Shown here one piece after another: positions 12,259 to 21,968 of a DNA stretch of 64,000 nt. Position numbers and translations under genes: made by a program. The stretch lies in NCBI GenBank assembly GCA_037892935.1, contig JAYXKI010000022.1:1-64000 (forward strand), read 5' to 3'. Source of the DNA: Phlebopus portentosus (taxonomy: Eukaryota; Basidiomycota; Agaricomycetes; Boletales; Boletinellaceae). The notes under the pieces were generated by a model that did no database searches, had not been told where the DNA came from, and was given only the letters and a program-made list of their open reading frames with translations. Each line of letters opens with the position of its first letter. The stretch's first letter is position 1.

Positions 12259-12717
12259 GGTTGAAAGGGTAAAGTAAAGAACCTGAAAGTGAGACAAATT
12301 TCGCTCTAAAATCTTTGTACATGATTTCAATTCATGGGTATCGAAATGGTCCACTGTCTGTTCGACATCAACGCTGATGCACGTTGATGAAAGCTCCATT
12401 CCATAATATATCCTAGAAATAACTAACCTCGATACATGAAAGCGGAATAAGAGCAAAGAACGGAACGAAAAACGGAACGAGCAATCCAAGATATTCCACC
12501 GCGAGTCCAAAAAGACTTTTTGCATGACAGGATGGCAATAGTGAGAGACTGATGAACAGAAATGAGGTGTAAAACTTTTGACATTCGCAGAGCACAGTCC
12601 ATGTCTGATACAGGGAAGACATCTCGCTATGTATCCAAATTGGTAAAAAATCCGAGTAGTTACACAGGAAGGATGTTGTGACGTACAACTTCTGCGAATA
12701 GTGCATCCTGTCGTTCA
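12259..12717. other. Intergenic stretch in the F-box cluster
   Basis: 459 bases with no recognisable gene. It is the downstream side of the intact F-box gene ending at 12718 and the former promoter of the pseudogene. Confidence 0.4.
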
Positions 12718-14484
12718 TTACTGATTCACACAGACGCTAGCGCTACCCTTCCTCTCAGCGATGGCGGATAGTCCCAAACGTCGCTGCTCCTCTAGCATCG
12801 CAACACGCATCGAAAGGTCCTTCGCTTCCTTCTCCAAATCACGAGTGCGCAATCGTTCCTGCTCGCGTGCAGTAATGAGCATTCTCAATGCTGACGACAC
12901 CTGCTTCCACCGCGGAACAACCTCCGGTTCGATGCCAAAGCCTGCATGGACCATCTCATCTTCCAAAAGCCAGCTGACACCACAAAGTGTCTCGACGTTG
13001 CAGGTTCCCGGTAACAAATCACTCAAGTACAGACAGAACCCGGCAGTGTCCTTTTCCGCGAGAGGAGACGTACCGAACTCTATTCGCCGGAGAGAAGGAA
13101 ACCGGGAGGGATAGACTGGGTCAGTGATCGGAAGATATGGATCATCGACATGGGTATCGATGTACAATGATAGTTCCTGTAGTTTCGGGCAGCATTTGGC
13201 AATGGTCGGTAGAATGGCCGGAGTTAACATGGGCTTTTCCTGAAGGAAGGGGTCGCTACCGAAATGAAACACTTTCAGATCGTGCCAGCTCTCGATAAGC
13301 ATTTCAAGTTCTGAATCGTTCAGCTGGAATGGACGATGATAGGATATCTGGAAATCGACAAGAGTTGGGAAATCCGTCAAAGGCACCAGAGTCTCATACG
13401 TGACGCGATCTATCTCCCGGTTCCCTTCATCCTTCGAGGAGTCTCCGCTCACTGGTGATACTGAACTGAGACAAAGTTGCACGAGTCCCTTCCGACTCTC
13501 TGACAGACGCGACAATAAGAGACGCAACTGAGACGCAGACTCAAGTGTCGGAGAATGTATGAACAACTTCTTCAACTTGGGCGCAAAGTCCATCTCCAGA
13601 AACCTTGACGCATCTTCGAAGGTCGCAGAAAACGAAAGATCGACGAGGGCGGGAAAAGAGTCATTCATGAGTGTCGGACAGAAATCGATGATATCGACTG
13701 ACTTCCCGATACCGCATTTGGTTGGGTAATCGAACGTGATGGCTCGGAGAGACGGAAGCTGGGACAAAGCGACAAAGGTTGCGGAGGTAGCGAAATACAG
13801 CGAGCAACTAAACGTCTCTAGGTCCAAAATTGCAGGAAGTAACTTTACAACGTCTGTCTGGAGCTGAGCGATGTAGTCAATCTCAAACCCGTATAACGCG
13901 AGCTTCCTCAATTTTGGCATACGCGCCGCGCATTCGCCAAAGAAGTCCGAAATGTATTCGGGGGTGAGTGCGGTTAACTTCGGCAACCAACGAAACTCCA
14001 GATCTCTGACGTTACGGCCAAAAAATAGTAGAGAGTGGACAAGGTTCCACCGCGTTTCCGGAATGATCCTCAGGCTCTTGAGGTTTGGGAGGAGAGTAAG
14101 ATGTGGCCTTTTCTGCGCTACTTCGGAGTAGACTTCATCATGTACACGCCATGAGGATAGGTAATCTAACTGTAGTGTCCTAACATGGCTCGCATAACGA
14201 TCAAAAACCTTCCAATCGTCCGCCCTGATTGGTCTTTCATATTCTAAAGCCCGCGAAGACTACATCGTGTTAGGTGTGGCAGATCAAAGAAGGGAGTATC
14301 TTACTCTATTCCAGGGGGCGAGCAAACGGAGGAGTGGTAATGGATTGTCCAACTTGCCCCATAGCACATCCAAGGCGACTTCTGACCACCCTTTGCACAC
14401 AAGTGCGCAGCGTAGCTGGAACAATGAGTCAAGATGAGCAAAAATGAGACGAAGGAGTTCAGGAATCTGAAGGACACGATCCAT
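12718..14484 (-). CDS. F-box/LRR protein, intact, 573 aa (cluster copy 2)
   Basis: Likely substrate receptor of an SCF ubiquitin ligase (F-box binds Skp1, leucine-rich repeats bind the target; from family knowledge). Two exons: 14484-14305 (60 codons, holding the F-box IPELLRLIFAHLDSLFQLRC and ALVCKGWSEVALDVLW) and 14259-12718, with a 45-nt GT-AG intron in phase 0. Exon 2 carries repeated leucine-rich units (LLPNLKSLRII, MPKLRKLALYGFEID, LSQLPSLRAITFDYP, FPSLRRIEFGTSPLAEKD) and ends in a predicted coiled coil of about 60 residues (around 510-565, rich in E, R, K and L). The frame is clean throughout. It is the best preserved of five clustered paralogues together with 17432-19164. Its target is unknown; large F-box families in agaricomycetes are often linked to self/non-self or defence roles, which is speculation here. 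Confidence 0.85.
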
Positions 14485-14832
14485 GGCAGAAGGAAAAGTG
14501 CTACCACAAGTACAGTCAAAGGTCAGTCACGTTCGTCCATGTATTACGTAATTTAAAAGTATTATGTAATGCAAATCAGAATGAGAATTACTGTTATGAT
14601 TATTTCACGATATCAGTTCCGCGTCAATAATGAGCCATAAATCCGCACTTGAGTAAATATTATATCGCCATCGATTATTTGCAAGTGTGAAAATTTCAGG
14701 AGATTTTCGCACTGGAATATCCGTAGCACTATAGGGAATACAAAATGATATTTCTCTGTATCCTCATCTTCATTTTGCTCGCATTGTTACTTACAAAATC
14801 ATTCCCCTGCTCGAGCCGGACTCGAGTCAATC
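14485..14832. other. Promoter side of F-box copy 2
   Basis: 348 bases between the start of copy 2 and the old stop codon of the disrupted copy 3. AT-rich, no gene recognised. Confidence 0.4.
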
Positions 14833-14896
14833 TCATCGCCTACGCAGATTCGTCACGGATGATGGGATAAAGACTTGTTGTACTTCAAGAGACTTA

Positions 14897-15162
14897 CTGC
14901 CTTTTTCATATGTATTGTCACTCGCGACTTCTGTGATTTTTGTCACACAGAACACCTCAAAATATAAAAATCACCGTATCTCACTCAGTTCTTGGCCGTT
15001 TTGCGTGATATAAGTTGCTAAATTCATAGTTTTAAGATATGTTTCAAATTCCAACAAGGATGAAGAGAAATGAGCAAAGAATGAGTGAAATATGTCACAA
15101 AAGGCCGATTTTAGACACTTCCTTCATGTGCATTTTTTCCTGCCCTCAGACTGGGTGCTACA
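14897..15162 (+). repeat. Left terminal inverted repeat (266 bp)
   Basis: Reverse complement of 15391-15656 by eye over its whole length, from CTGCCTTTTTCAT to GGGTGCTACA. Confidence 0.88.
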
Positions 15163-15390
15163 ACAACCTAGACTGCATCAGAGTGGTGCTATTGGCATAA
15201 TATTAATTTACAGGCATCAGCTTTCCTAAGAATAAATTTATTTTGAGGTCTGGGGGCCCTTGAGAAAAGGTAGGTTTGAGCTCAGCTCAGACATGTATCA
15301 AACCAGCAGATACAATGCAGAATACAGCTCAAAGTCAGTCTGTAAATTTACAATAAAGCAATTATATCATTTTGGACTTCCCTGTAGGAC

Positions 15391-15656
15391 TGTAGCACCC
15401 AGTCTGAGGGCAGGAAAAAATGCACATGAAGGAAGTGTCTAAAATCGGCCTTTTGTGACATATTTCACTCATTCTTTGCTCATTTCTCTTCATCCTTGTT
15501 GGAATTTGAAACATATCTTAAAACTATGAATTTAGCAACTTATATCACGCAAAACGGCCAAGAATTGAGTGAGATACGGTGATTTTTATATTTTGAGGTG
15601 TTCTGTGTGACAAAAATCACAGAAGTCGCGAGTGACAATACATATGAAAAAGGCAG
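15391..15656 (-). repeat. Right terminal inverted repeat (266 bp)
   Basis: Begins TGTAGCACCC and ends ATGAAAAAGGCAG, mirroring the left arm. Confidence 0.88.
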
Positions 15657-16029
15657 TAATATGTTGTTGGAGTGCCTCCGACTGCATCTCTAGTTCGCGA
15701 ATATGGAATCGTTCCTCCTCGCGCGGCAAGGCAAACATCCTGACCATTGATCTCGCCTTCTCCCACCGTTCAAGTGCCTTATCATCAATCCAGAAAGCGC
15801 CTTCCAGATCCAATGTTCTACACCAGGATAGTCTTGGTGGACCTAAGCTGCAGGTAAAAGGGAGCCACTTTTCAATGTAAAAGGAAAAATTAGAGATGTC
15901 TTCTTCTGCAAGCGGGGATTTACCGGGGATTTACCAAAATCGGCGTATTCCACGGATGTGAAATAGCATTGATCGGTGGCACCTTGCAAAGGACGTCTTG
16001 GGGCAACAGATTGAGCATCTAAATACAAA

Positions 16030-16870
16030 CATAGGCACGTTGAGGAGCTATCCTTGTGCCTTCCAAGGACGATAACGCTAGAATCACTCTCCCTTCGCTT
16101 TTCGGATTTCTTTGAGGAGTGTTAAACACGTATGCCCCAACTACAGGTGTTCGAACTCTATTCCTCTATTCGTGGTTGGCCAATCACAACGATTCAGCAA
16201 GCCATATCGATGTTCCTTTCTTCTGCGGCATACTTGGAGACGTTCAAGTGCGCCCTATAGCTTCACGACCTCGCCTGTGCTGGTCGCACTATCGCGACTG
16301 CCATTGCTCAGAAACACTAATTTTAACTATGCCACTGGTCAACGGGAGGACGTTATGGTCTTGAGGCCCGCTATTACTCATAATTCATTCCCCGAACTCA
16401 CGACATTCGAATTCTGCGTTGAATACAGAAATGCCTGTGAAATCATGGAGATGAATTCAACGCCCAACTTGGAAAAACTCTTTGTTCATTCCCCGCAACT
16501 GAGTCGAAAATGCAGAAATATTGCTTCGTCTCCTGTTCGTCCTAGCAAAACACCAGCCTAAGCTGATGTATCTCTCTCTTGGTTCAGTTCACGAGGTGGA
16601 AGAGCCTTTGCGACATGTTAGTGAGAGTCCGATCGTGTCACTCTTGACATCCTAATGCCGTTACTAAGCTTTCCTCTTCTTCAACGCATTGAAGTAGCTT
16701 ATCATCGCCCATTTCAACTCAGTAATGCGGATATGGAAAAGTTGGTTGGCAGTTGGTCAAATATGGTGAACATTACTCTTTGAGCTGATCCGCTTCTTAA
16801 GGAACCCCCGATGCTCATGGCAGCGGTCCTACCAGTTGTCGTCACTCATCAAGCACTGTCTAATGTTGAT
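16030..16870 (+). other. Inverted internal segment of the F-box/LRR pseudogene
   Basis: Plus-strand sequence matching exactly the part missing from the minus-strand pseudogene around it. It reads VEELSLCLPRTITLESLSLR, FSDFFEEC, MPQLQVFELY, then SRLPLLRNTNFNYATGQR, NSTPNLEKLFVHSPQL, then YHRPFQLSNADMEKLVGSW and EPPMLMAAVLPVV. These match in order the middle LRRs of the intact genes. It contains stops (TAG near 16258, TGA near 16783) and frameshifts. Confidence 0.75.
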
Positions 16871-17431
16871 GCTCTGGTCCATGAAAAGAAGAGTATTCAC
16901 AGGGTCCTTCACGTTGGTCATCTCGTCTGTCTCGACATTGAGCCTCCTCAAATTTGAAGGAGAGGCATGGAAAGCCTCTTTCGCGCTATCTCATGGAACA
17001 AATTCGGCGATAGTGTATCAAAGAATCTATCCGACGATGATCCATGTTTTCCAAGTTCAATTACCAATTTCCTGACGCGAGACGCATAACGCTCGAATGC
17101 TTTCCAGTCGCTAGCTCTGATCGGCCTCTCAAATTCAAGTAAACGCAGTGCCTACAAAGCCAAAACAGATTTATTAGAGGTCAAATCAGATGCATCTTCG
17201 AGTGCAGTGCAGATCGTCACCAAGTAATTGAACGTAAAATAGAAGCTGAGAGACGGCGAGAAAGATAAGAAATGGCATCCAATTCATGACCATAATATAC
17301 TGTACTAATACATGTGAGCATAGCGGTGCTCATACATGAGCGAAGTTTATTTTCCCTTTCTTCCAGTTGCCTCATCCCTAAGAAATGTGACCGGTGTGCA
17401 AGGCAGACGTCTGCATCCCAACAATTTCAAA

Positions 17432-19164
17432 TCAGAAAAATTCGACCCGACGGTTTTTTTCTGCTTCAAGGATCGAGACGCGTGCCTCTAGCGTGTCAGT
17501 TCTCAGACTGAGATCGCGCGAGTGGACATTTTCTTCTTCCCATGCTATGACAAGAACGTTCAGAAGCGAAGACACATGGGCCCATCGACGAGTGGCGACA
17601 TCGCTGACAAAATGTCCAGCGGTCCGGAGTTCGTTGCTATTCAGCCAGCGAACATCGGCTAGTGAATCCATTTTGCATGTAGGAGGAAGGAACTTGCTTA
17701 GGTAGAACGCAAATCCCGATACATCTTCCTCTGCAAGAGGCGAAGTACCGAACCTGATCTGTTTGAGATGCGTGAATCGGACATAGAAGGAAATTGCTTG
17801 AGTCGGAAGCGAAGGGGTACCGACACGCGTGTCTATGTACATAGCCAATGAATTAATCATGGGACAACGCCTGGCGATAATTGGCAGAACGGCGGTCGTA
17901 AGCAAGGCGGGCTCTTGTAGGAGAGGCTCTGCACAGAAACCGAGGTCGGAGAGGTTAGGGAGGCTCATAAGCAGCTTCTCCAAGTCCGTATCGTTGAGGT
18001 GAAATGGACGATGGAAGGACAAATTCAGAGTCTGGAGTTCGGAGAAATCCAGCAACGGCTTTAGAACTTCGAATGTAACACGATCGATGTCTAGGTCGTC
18101 GTCTAGATGTCCAATAGACTTGTCTATCGCATGCACTGCGTCGAGAGATAGATTTTCGAGCCGAGATCGTTTCCTTGCCAAAACGTAAAGTAAATGATGC
18201 AATGACTCTGCTGTCTCGAGTTGTGGAGAACTGATCATGATTTTTGCCAACTGCGGCGCATGTATCACTTCCATCAGGGCTATTGCTCTTTTGAAAGTGG
18301 CGCAAAACGATAGCGTCCGGAGTATAGGGAAAGCGTCGATTGCGAGGGATGGCCGAAACAGAAAGACATCCGATGGATGACCTATCCCTTTGAAACGCGG
18401 CCAGCCGATTTCTATGGATCGCAGCGACGGAAGATTGGATAAAGCGCTGACAATATCCGAGGTTGCAAAATAAGGCGCGCATACGAATCGTTCCAAGCTT
18501 TTTAGAGCCGACAGAAATGTGACCAAATGGCCCTGTATCATCGCAGCTGATTGGCGATCAACGCTGTCGAGTTCAAGAGCAGCTAGATTGGGCATCCGTG
18601 CCACATACTCCACAAAGTGACGACATATAGGACTTGCAATGCCTCGTGGAAGACTGAGATAAAATTCCTTAACACTTGGGCCCATGAACAAAGCCGATTG
18701 ATTGAATGCGTTGAAATCGTCATTTCGGTCAAAAACGATCTTCAAGGTCGAAAGGTTGGGTAGCAGACCGAAGATAGGGTTTACCCTTAGAATACGGTAA
18801 AAGACCTCTGGAGATATTTCTGGCTTCGAAAAGTCAATAACCAGGTGTCTAACGCGGCGAGCGTAGCGATTGAAAGTCTTCCAATCTAGGGGTCGGATGG
18901 GCGTTTTGGCCATAAGCAAAGATGACTGTGAAAGGTCCTTCAGCACAGGAGCAGTCAGATTTACGCGTAACTCACATAGGAACTCTTCTGCATAGGGATG
19001 AGAAGAGCCACAAGTGGCTTTGGAGACTCTAGGACTCTCCACAATCTGTTCAATACGACCTCGCACCATGACTTGCACACGAGGGCACACGCAAACTGAG
19101 ATGATTTTCCCAGAAGGTCAAATATGTGCCACAGAAGCTCCTGGATATAAAAGATGCGGTTCAT
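17432..19164 (-). CDS. F-box/LRR protein, intact, 560 aa (cluster copy 4)
   Basis: Second intact member of the cluster and probable SCF substrate receptor. Exon 1 is 19164-18976 (63 codons) with the F-box IQELLWHIFDLLGKSSQFAC and ALVCKSWCEVVLNRLW. A 50-nt GT-AG intron follows, and exon 2 is 18925-17432. The frame happens to stay open upstream into the intron, but the F-box requires splicing. Leucine-rich units include LLPNLSTLKIVF, MPNLAALELDSVD, LSNLPSLRSIEIGWP and FTHLKQIRFGTSPLAEEDVS. The C terminus (residues about 495-555) is charged and likely coiled coil. Intron position and phase match copies 2 and 5, showing common descent by tandem duplication. Confidence 0.85.
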
Positions 19165-19915
19165 AGCGAATGCGGATGGACGAAGATCAGAGTAAAGAAT
19201 GACCGTGAGTTAGTACTGCCGCGGTTTACCTTTGAAGTTTGGCACATGTGACCGTGGCTTGGTAGCCAATCACGTGCAGATTCTCTATGTTTATATAATC
19301 CTCCTCTCCGACCACCAGAAGCAAGTGGGGATTCCGATTTGCGGAACCTCTGTCGGTTTGACACGGCTGGATCTACAGAACTAGACAAACGAACCACCAC
19401 AATTGATCGGAAGTAACTAGCTTGTCCCGGTACAATTTCTGTAGCCAATTCAGGCGGAGGTACAGAGGTCTACGGGCAGGAGTACCCATAGTCCATATAT
19501 CATGTCTGTTAACATGATGCATGCGATCTCGAGGCGGTATTAGGAGGGACGATGATACTAAGATGGAATAATGAGCGCGTTTCGCAGTGCTGTGTCCTCA
19601 AGATTCGTTTGAAGTAGGAACCTTTGCTTCCGTATGTACTGTTCGATCTACAGGCAACCTGTTGGACCAGGTTAGCTCGTATACCACATTGCAAGCAATT
19701 GACTGATTGTTCTCCGGTCTTCAACAAGGACAAATGTTTGCTGATTAACAGCGGACACCCACTGGGATACGTACTCCAATATTCCACCACTCTCCGTGCC
19801 ACTGACAACCACGAAGGCGCATCGCGCTGGCAGCGCTTTTCCTCTCGAGTTCGGGAAAACGAGATATTTCCTCTAATCGAGCAGGAATGAGCACTTTAGG
19901 TTCTCGTGAGAGTTC
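19165..19915. other. Intergenic stretch, promoter side of F-box copy 4
   Basis: About 750 bases without a recognisable gene. Small open frames at 19509-19890 on both strands overlap and show no family features. Confidence 0.4.
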
Positions 19916-21486
19916 CTACCATCCTTCTGGGCGATCAAAATCACCATTGCTAGACCAGTCGACATTGCAGGTCTCCGGAAGTACTCGACTTAGGTAAATG
20001 GCGAATTTAGAGATGTCTTCATCTGTCAATGGACTCGCGCCGAAGTCGATCTCTTCAAGGGGTCCGAAACGGATCGGTTTGAGGGTTACTCGAGGGGGAA
20101 GCCATGGCTCGTCGAAGTGAGTGTCCACATATAAGGCCGGATGCCGGAACCTAGGACAGTGTTTTGCAATCATAGGAAGGGCATCTAGAGTAGGAATGGG
20201 AGACTGCGTGAGGTCAGGATTGCTGCACAGCGAGAGGACTTCTAGACCCCCTGACTGATTTTTGCAAGTCCGAGTTGCGAAGTTGGAATGGGCGTTGATA
20301 GATCACTCGCAAGTCGACAAGTCCGCGAAAATCAAGCACGGACCCCAGCATCTCGATTCTCGACCGCCGTGACGCAATCTGCTTCTTGTCCATTCTTTCT
20401 GTTAAAGGGTTGACTGCGCTACGGGACAGAGTTACGATGAAGTTCTCCTGAGCCAGGGTCGCCTCCTCGACAGCATGCAAAAGCATTGACGCAGCGATTT
20501 CTGCGCTTTCGAACCACGGAGATGCAACGGATACCTCCTCCAAGCCAGGAGTAAAATCCATCTCCAGTAAGTTGAGTCCGTCGTCGAAAGTGAGCAGAAA
20601 GCATCACCGGCTGCAACCAGAGGACGGAAATTCGCGACGTCATACCAATTCACTAATTTTATTTCCGTTATCTTGAAGTCGATGGTCCAACGTGATTGTA
20701 GTCTACACAATGCATCTAGAATGGGCACACTCGCTCAGAGTCTGATGTCACACACTTGAAGGTCGCCAATTCCGTGAAAGACGATAGGAGCAACGCCTCA
20801 TGGTTCTCGATGAATGGATCCGGCCTTGGATACATGCTGTCGAGTTCGAGGGTTCTCAGTTTGGGCTTACGTGTCGCGTAGTCCTCAAAGAAGTCTAAAG
20901 CGCCTTGGAATGGATCGAAGAGGTAAGACTCAATATAAAGTCTGGAGTCCTGCATGTTCTTTCCCACGAACAAAAGTGAGTGCACGAGCATTTCCAAACT
21001 GTCCTTGTGTCCAGGTGAATATGTAGAGACTTCCGAATGCAAGAGGTTAGGAAGGAGAGGAGAGAAAGCCGCTCGTCCTACGATTTAACTGTCGCTGATA
21101 GTCTCGATCTCGAAAAGCGGAAGTCCAAATTTAGCACCCTGACCTGCTGTGCATAGCGATTAAAAGTAGTCCAGTGACCCACACTTATCGGCCTCGCGAG
21201 CTCGAGCACGTACTGAAACAAAAAAGGCACTATGTTTCAGCGAGGAAAAAGGAAGTATGGACCATATGAAGCGTAGCCTAACGTCTTCACGGACCTTCAG
21301 AGGGGCAAGAAGAGAAAGAAGAGGCCATGGTGAATCGAGCTCCTTCCGCAACCTGTCCAGCGCGAGTTCGCTCCACGACTTGCACACGAGAGCGCATGAA
21401 AGAAGGGCTCGCTTAGTATCCAAATGGTCAAATATAATGCCGACGAGGTCCAAAACCAGGAGAATGCGGGCCATAAGGTCTTCCAA
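19916..21486 (-). pseudogene. F-box/LRR pseudogene (cluster copy 5)
   Basis: Exon 1 (21486-21295) is intact with F-box VLDLVGIIFDHLDTKRALLS and ALVCKSWSELALDRLR, and the intron to 21213 is canonical. Exon 2 begins YVLELARPISVGHW as in the paralogues but meets a TAG at 21078-21080. After that the LRR segments appear in changing frames: TRKPKLRTLELDSMYP (about 20860), DFTPGLEEVSVASPW (20560), RPFQLRNSDLQKS (20270) and FGPLEEIDFGASPLTDEDIS (about 20040), ending at 19916. The C-terminal coiled coil is missing. A truncated F-box-only product is still possible. Confidence 0.8.
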
Positions 21487-21968
21487 GATCGTTGATGAGG
21501 ATGAAGCTGAGGATGAATCTGAGGACCTCTACTTCCTCTTTCAACGTGATAATTTGGATTACGTAGTCACGTGCACTTGACTCGATCTTCGATTGCAGGT
21601 GCTAAATTGCTGGACGTCATGTCTTCTGCATGTTTCGCCATCGCCAAACATACACAGGAAAGCAGCGCGTGAAACTTGAAGGATCTGATTGACCCGACGA
21701 CCATTGTCGTGCTCAAGCAACTTATCGAACTTCGCTCAAATGTCAAAATCCCAAATCTAAGTAAATTATTTCATACACGTCCATACACACACTGTACGAT
21801 AACATACAACACCTCGAAGCGTTCGATAGCAGACTACGTAAGGGAAAGAAAAAGGCATTGCCGTATGTACTAGGATTAATTTGATTGTCTTATTACGATA
21901 CACAAAAACCATCATCGCTGGTTGAGAGAGAGCTGGATCCAGGACACAACGGCAGAAGGGGGAAAAAT
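21487..21968. other. Intergenic stretch
   Basis: 482 bases between the F-box pseudogene start and the stop of the transcription factor gene. No gene recognised. Confidence 0.45.

Larger units (their letters stand above)
14897..15656. mobile_element. Fold-back DNA transposon (MITE-like), 760 bp, TA target duplication
   Basis: Two long terminal inverted repeats of 266 bp (14897-15162 and 15391-15656) flank a 228-bp middle with no transposase frame. The ends read CTGCCTTTTTCATATG and its complement, and TA is present on both sides (14895-14896 and 15657-15658), as expected for Tc1/mariner-like insertion. The arms appear nearly identical, suggesting a young insertion or hairpin-driven homogenisation. 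It is non-autonomous. It sits in the last exon of F-box copy 3. Superfamily assignment rests only on the TA duplication. Confidence 0.88.
14833..17160 (-). pseudogene. F-box/LRR pseudogene with internal inversion and transposon insertion (cluster copy 3)
   Basis: Minus-strand family member broken in three ways. The 5' side (17160-16875) starts at a splice acceptor and reads LLEFERPIRASDWKAFERYA as in the paralogues, then LSMPLLQI and further. The middle LRR region is absent from the minus strand and is present at about 16030-16870 on the plus strand. The 3' side resumes near 16035 (LYLDAQSVAP), then DFGKSP, then an open stretch with WEKARSMVRMFALPREEERF. A 760-bp fold-back element (14897-15656) interrupts the last codons. 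Without it and with one TA, the frame runs on through KSLEVQQ to a TGA at 14833-14835. Several stops and frameshifts are also present. No F-box exon was found upstream of 17160. Confidence 0.82.
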
